From contig CM048557.1 of assembly GCA_026413225.1 (NCBI GenBank), positions 67,012,987 through 67,076,986 of the forward strand: a DNA stretch of 64,000 nucleotides. The letters run 5' to 3'. The translations under genes were made by a program, and so were the position numbers. Below are positions 61,481 through 64,000 of this stretch, piece after piece. Origin of the DNA: Otis tarda (taxonomy: Eukaryota; Chordata; Aves; Otidiformes; Otididae). The notes below the pieces were generated by a model. That model was not told the origin of the DNA, searched no databases, and saw only the letters and a program-made list of their open reading frames with translations. The stretch's first letter is position 1; each line of letters opens with the position of its first letter.

Positions 61481-63924
61481 GAACGCAAGTCATCAGCTTT
61501 AAGCACTCCCGCCACTCAGCAATCCTCACCAGAGGCTCAGGAACCATTCACATCCTCTGATAAATTGGACTTTGTTCTCACCAAGTACGGACTTTTCAAC
61601 TTAAAACTCCACAGCAAATAGGCTGAAGGAGGGGAGGGGGAAAAAAAAAAATATAGAAATAGCCAGTGGTCAGATTAAACCAGTAATAATAAAATTATCA
61701 GCTGACTGATATTAATAGGCTCTCTTATCAGTCAGTCACGATCCAGTCCAATCCTGCTGCGCTCCCCATAGAGCTGCACCTTGTGCAATAGCTTAGTCAT
61801 CTTCCTTGACAGCTATGCACTTGCAAATAGATTGCAAGTCCACTCACATTTTCCCATGAAAATTTTCTCCTCCACCCTACTACAAGCAAGACGGGAAGAG
61901 TGTGCTGCTGAGCCAAGGAGCAGGCAGCTTGTCCCCGCGCAGGGGAGGAGAGAGCGCTTTTATCTCCTGGACTCAACAACTTCCTTCCTGTGCAGTTGCA
62001 GGCAGACAAAAGACACCTTTTCTCATCGCAGGCAGGAATGAGATGTACTAAAATTTGTCACATCCCTGAAATAAAATAGCCTGCTTACCATTTTCAGTCC
62101 ATACAGGAGAGTGTAAAGCAGAATTAAGCCAGCATTTCTTCTACAAAAAACCCTTGCAGGGTGGGATTTGGAAGGAAAAGAATAAGGAGCCCAAAATAAC
62201 ACAGGTTGAGTTTATATCTCTCTGGCAGGTGACACAGCTAAATGAAAGATGATAACGCTGGACCAAGGTACTTCCCCTCCGCAGGATGAGAGCTGGATTG
62301 TTTCTGGAAGCGCCATGAATCACGGGCATAAATATACCAGGCTTTAAAAGCCTTCGACACCCACGTAATTCTGAACCCAGGCTTTATTTTCCCTGGGTCA
62401 TTTAACACATGCTCAACGAGCTGGACACCAGACAGGCAGGCTGAGAAGGTTAGCTATTCAATTAATACATGCGATCCAAAACCAAGAACTCGTGTTTTGC
62501 TAGACATCAACGCACCACTTCTGAGAGGGAAAAAAGCCCTCTCCGATGCTCAATTAATTATTCAACCACAACTCAAAGGAAACCAGGAGTTTTGCTCTAT
62601 TTCCTCAACTTTACAGCATAAAAGGGCTTAAAGGTGTTTCCTGCAGCAGGAGAGCTGTTAGCTACGTACTGGCTGCTCTGGAGCGGAGCAGGGATTTGCA
62701 GGATTGCCCGGCTGCAGGCAGATTCAGCCAGGGCAGCAGGATCAGCCAGGAGGGAGGATGCCCAACGGGAAAGAGCAAAAACCTGCAAGAAGCACTGTTT
62801 TCCATACTTTACCACCGAAAACCCCGCACACCTGACAGTGACAGCAGCAGGGAGCTGTTAATGCTAGCTGAGGACAAGGCTATAACAGTGATTATTAGTG
62901 CAAAAAAATTAGTAGCTTGCCCGCATTACTAATTTACAGACACTTTATCCGAGTTACAATGCAGCCTCAAGCAATCTACAGGCAAAGATGAGGTTTCATT
63001 TGAAAAAGATAAAATGCTATTATTCATGGGAAGAAAAGAGGAAGGAATATCATCTACCACTTATCTTCAGCACCAGGAATTTAGATAAGCAGGGTAATCA
63101 CAAAGCACTCACAAAAACTAAAAAACATTGCAGAAAACAAGGAGGAGAGTTGCATAGAAGTAACTATTTTAGTCCTGATTAACCCGCAGACCTTACAGTT
63201 CCTGTCCCTCCTCTCCCTCCCATCCCCCACAGATTGCACAGCAAAATTCAAGGCTTGAAGCTCCTAAACTACTTCTTTGCATAACACAGTTGCAAGAAGA
63301 GGAGACAGTATTCTTTATTTGTGTTAGAGAGAGTCAGAGAAGAAGCTTTCCAGAGTTTTCAAGTGCACACATGTAACAGAAACCATTTCTCCTTTTCCCC
63401 TGTTTTCCACGGTATCTAAGAGACTTACTCAAAAAAAAAAAAAAAACCCACCTTAAATGGAAAGCATTAAAAAGGATCATGAGATTTGCATTCTTTAGCA
63501 CCTCAGATTATTACAGTTTCCACAGTCATGACTCCCCCTTCCAACACCCCAACAAGCTTCAGTTATAAAATGCCCGTATTTGAGTGGATTTGGGCATTTC
63601 TTGTTCCAAGACACTGGAGCATCCAGGCCGACAAGAGGGCAAGGCAGCAGAATTTATGCATTCCCAGGAGATTTCCGTTTAATTTTGCGGCACAGATAGA
63701 TACTGCACCAAGCCTGCACTCTGCCCAGTACCTATATTTAGTGCCTAAGTTGACCTGGCAGTGCCCCCCATAAGCTCATTTATTAAGATTCACTTACTCA
63801 TCCTAATATAATCTAATTAGGCAGCAGCACTCCTGCAAGGGGCACGGCGGTGACCAAGAGAGGACGAGTTCAAACGCAGGGAACATGGCCCAGATGCTAC
63901 TTTAGTTCTCGCATGAGGGGGAAG

Positions 63925-63943
63925 AAAAAAAAAAAAAAAAAAA
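63925..63943 (+). repeat. A19 homopolymer
   Basis: Nineteen A followed by G and six more A near the right end of the window. Confidence 0.9.
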
Positions 63944-64000
63944 GAAAAAAATCACCTTCACAGAGGAATGGCAGGAACTGCGGATGCCTGCATACTGTCT

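Larger units (their letters stand above)
44978..64000. other. Region upstream of the first coding exon; no gene recognised
   Basis: The first coding exon has a clear acceptor, so a noncoding leader exon must lie upstream. In this 19-kb stretch I recognise no coding exon on either strand. It holds one short CR1 tail at 60.04 kb, several long A-runs, small CpG-enriched patches and unassigned unique sequence. ORFs of up to 220 codons (for example 50658-51320, minus) resemble no family and lack splice or start support. The A-run orientation agrees with transcription in the KTN1 direction, so 5' intron is my preferred reading, with upstream flank as the alternative. Confidence 0.55.

Overview
The window is vertebrate nuclear DNA, almost certainly from a bird. 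The repeats are CR1 retrotransposon tails, including the ATTCTATG-type 3' end that is typical of avian CR1. The only gene is split into many small exons with GT-AG introns. There is no sign of bacterial-style coding density.

Most of the window (about 2.1 to 45.0 kb, minus strand) is KTN1, encoding kinectin, the ER-membrane coiled-coil protein reported to bind kinesin and the EF-1 complex. I placed 39 consecutive coding exons by splice sites, reading frame and similarity to vertebrate kinectin as I remember it. They run from the initiator ATG at 44962 down to 2093. Their lengths sum to 3783 nt, or 1261 codons in one uninterrupted frame. Chicken kinectin is about 1364 residues, so roughly the last 100 codons, the stop and the 3' UTR lie beyond position 1. 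Exon 1 encodes an N-terminal membrane anchor (residues 8-29) and a Lys-rich segment. Exons 2-4 are polar linker, and exon 5 onward is continuous coiled coil.

The outstanding feature is the layout of residues 571-1034. Seven head-to-tail copies of a three-exon module (about 69 + 38 + 91 nt; 66 residues) occupy 10304 to 26929, and the intron phases are identical in every copy. Exons 32-39 (8241 to 2093) are then all phase 0-0, so each can be skipped in frame. They include the counterparts of the human variable exons near residues 1178-1200 and 1229-1256. Intron 9 appears to use a GC donor.

Introns hold CR1 fragments (16.7-17.8 kb and 35.6-37.7 kb), a strongly C-rich, G-poor tract (34.4-34.96 kb) and a cluster of perfect hairpins in intron 31 (9.68-10.09 kb). 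Region 1-2092 is the intron after exon 39, with no exon I can recognise.

Region 44978-64000 is upstream of the first coding exon. I see no coding exon of any gene there. It contains one short CR1 tail, several long A-runs and small CpG-enriched patches, but no convincing CpG-island promoter. It is best read as 5' intron and/or upstream flank of KTN1, with the promoter probably past 64000. No tRNA, rRNA, CRISPR or intact mobile element was found.
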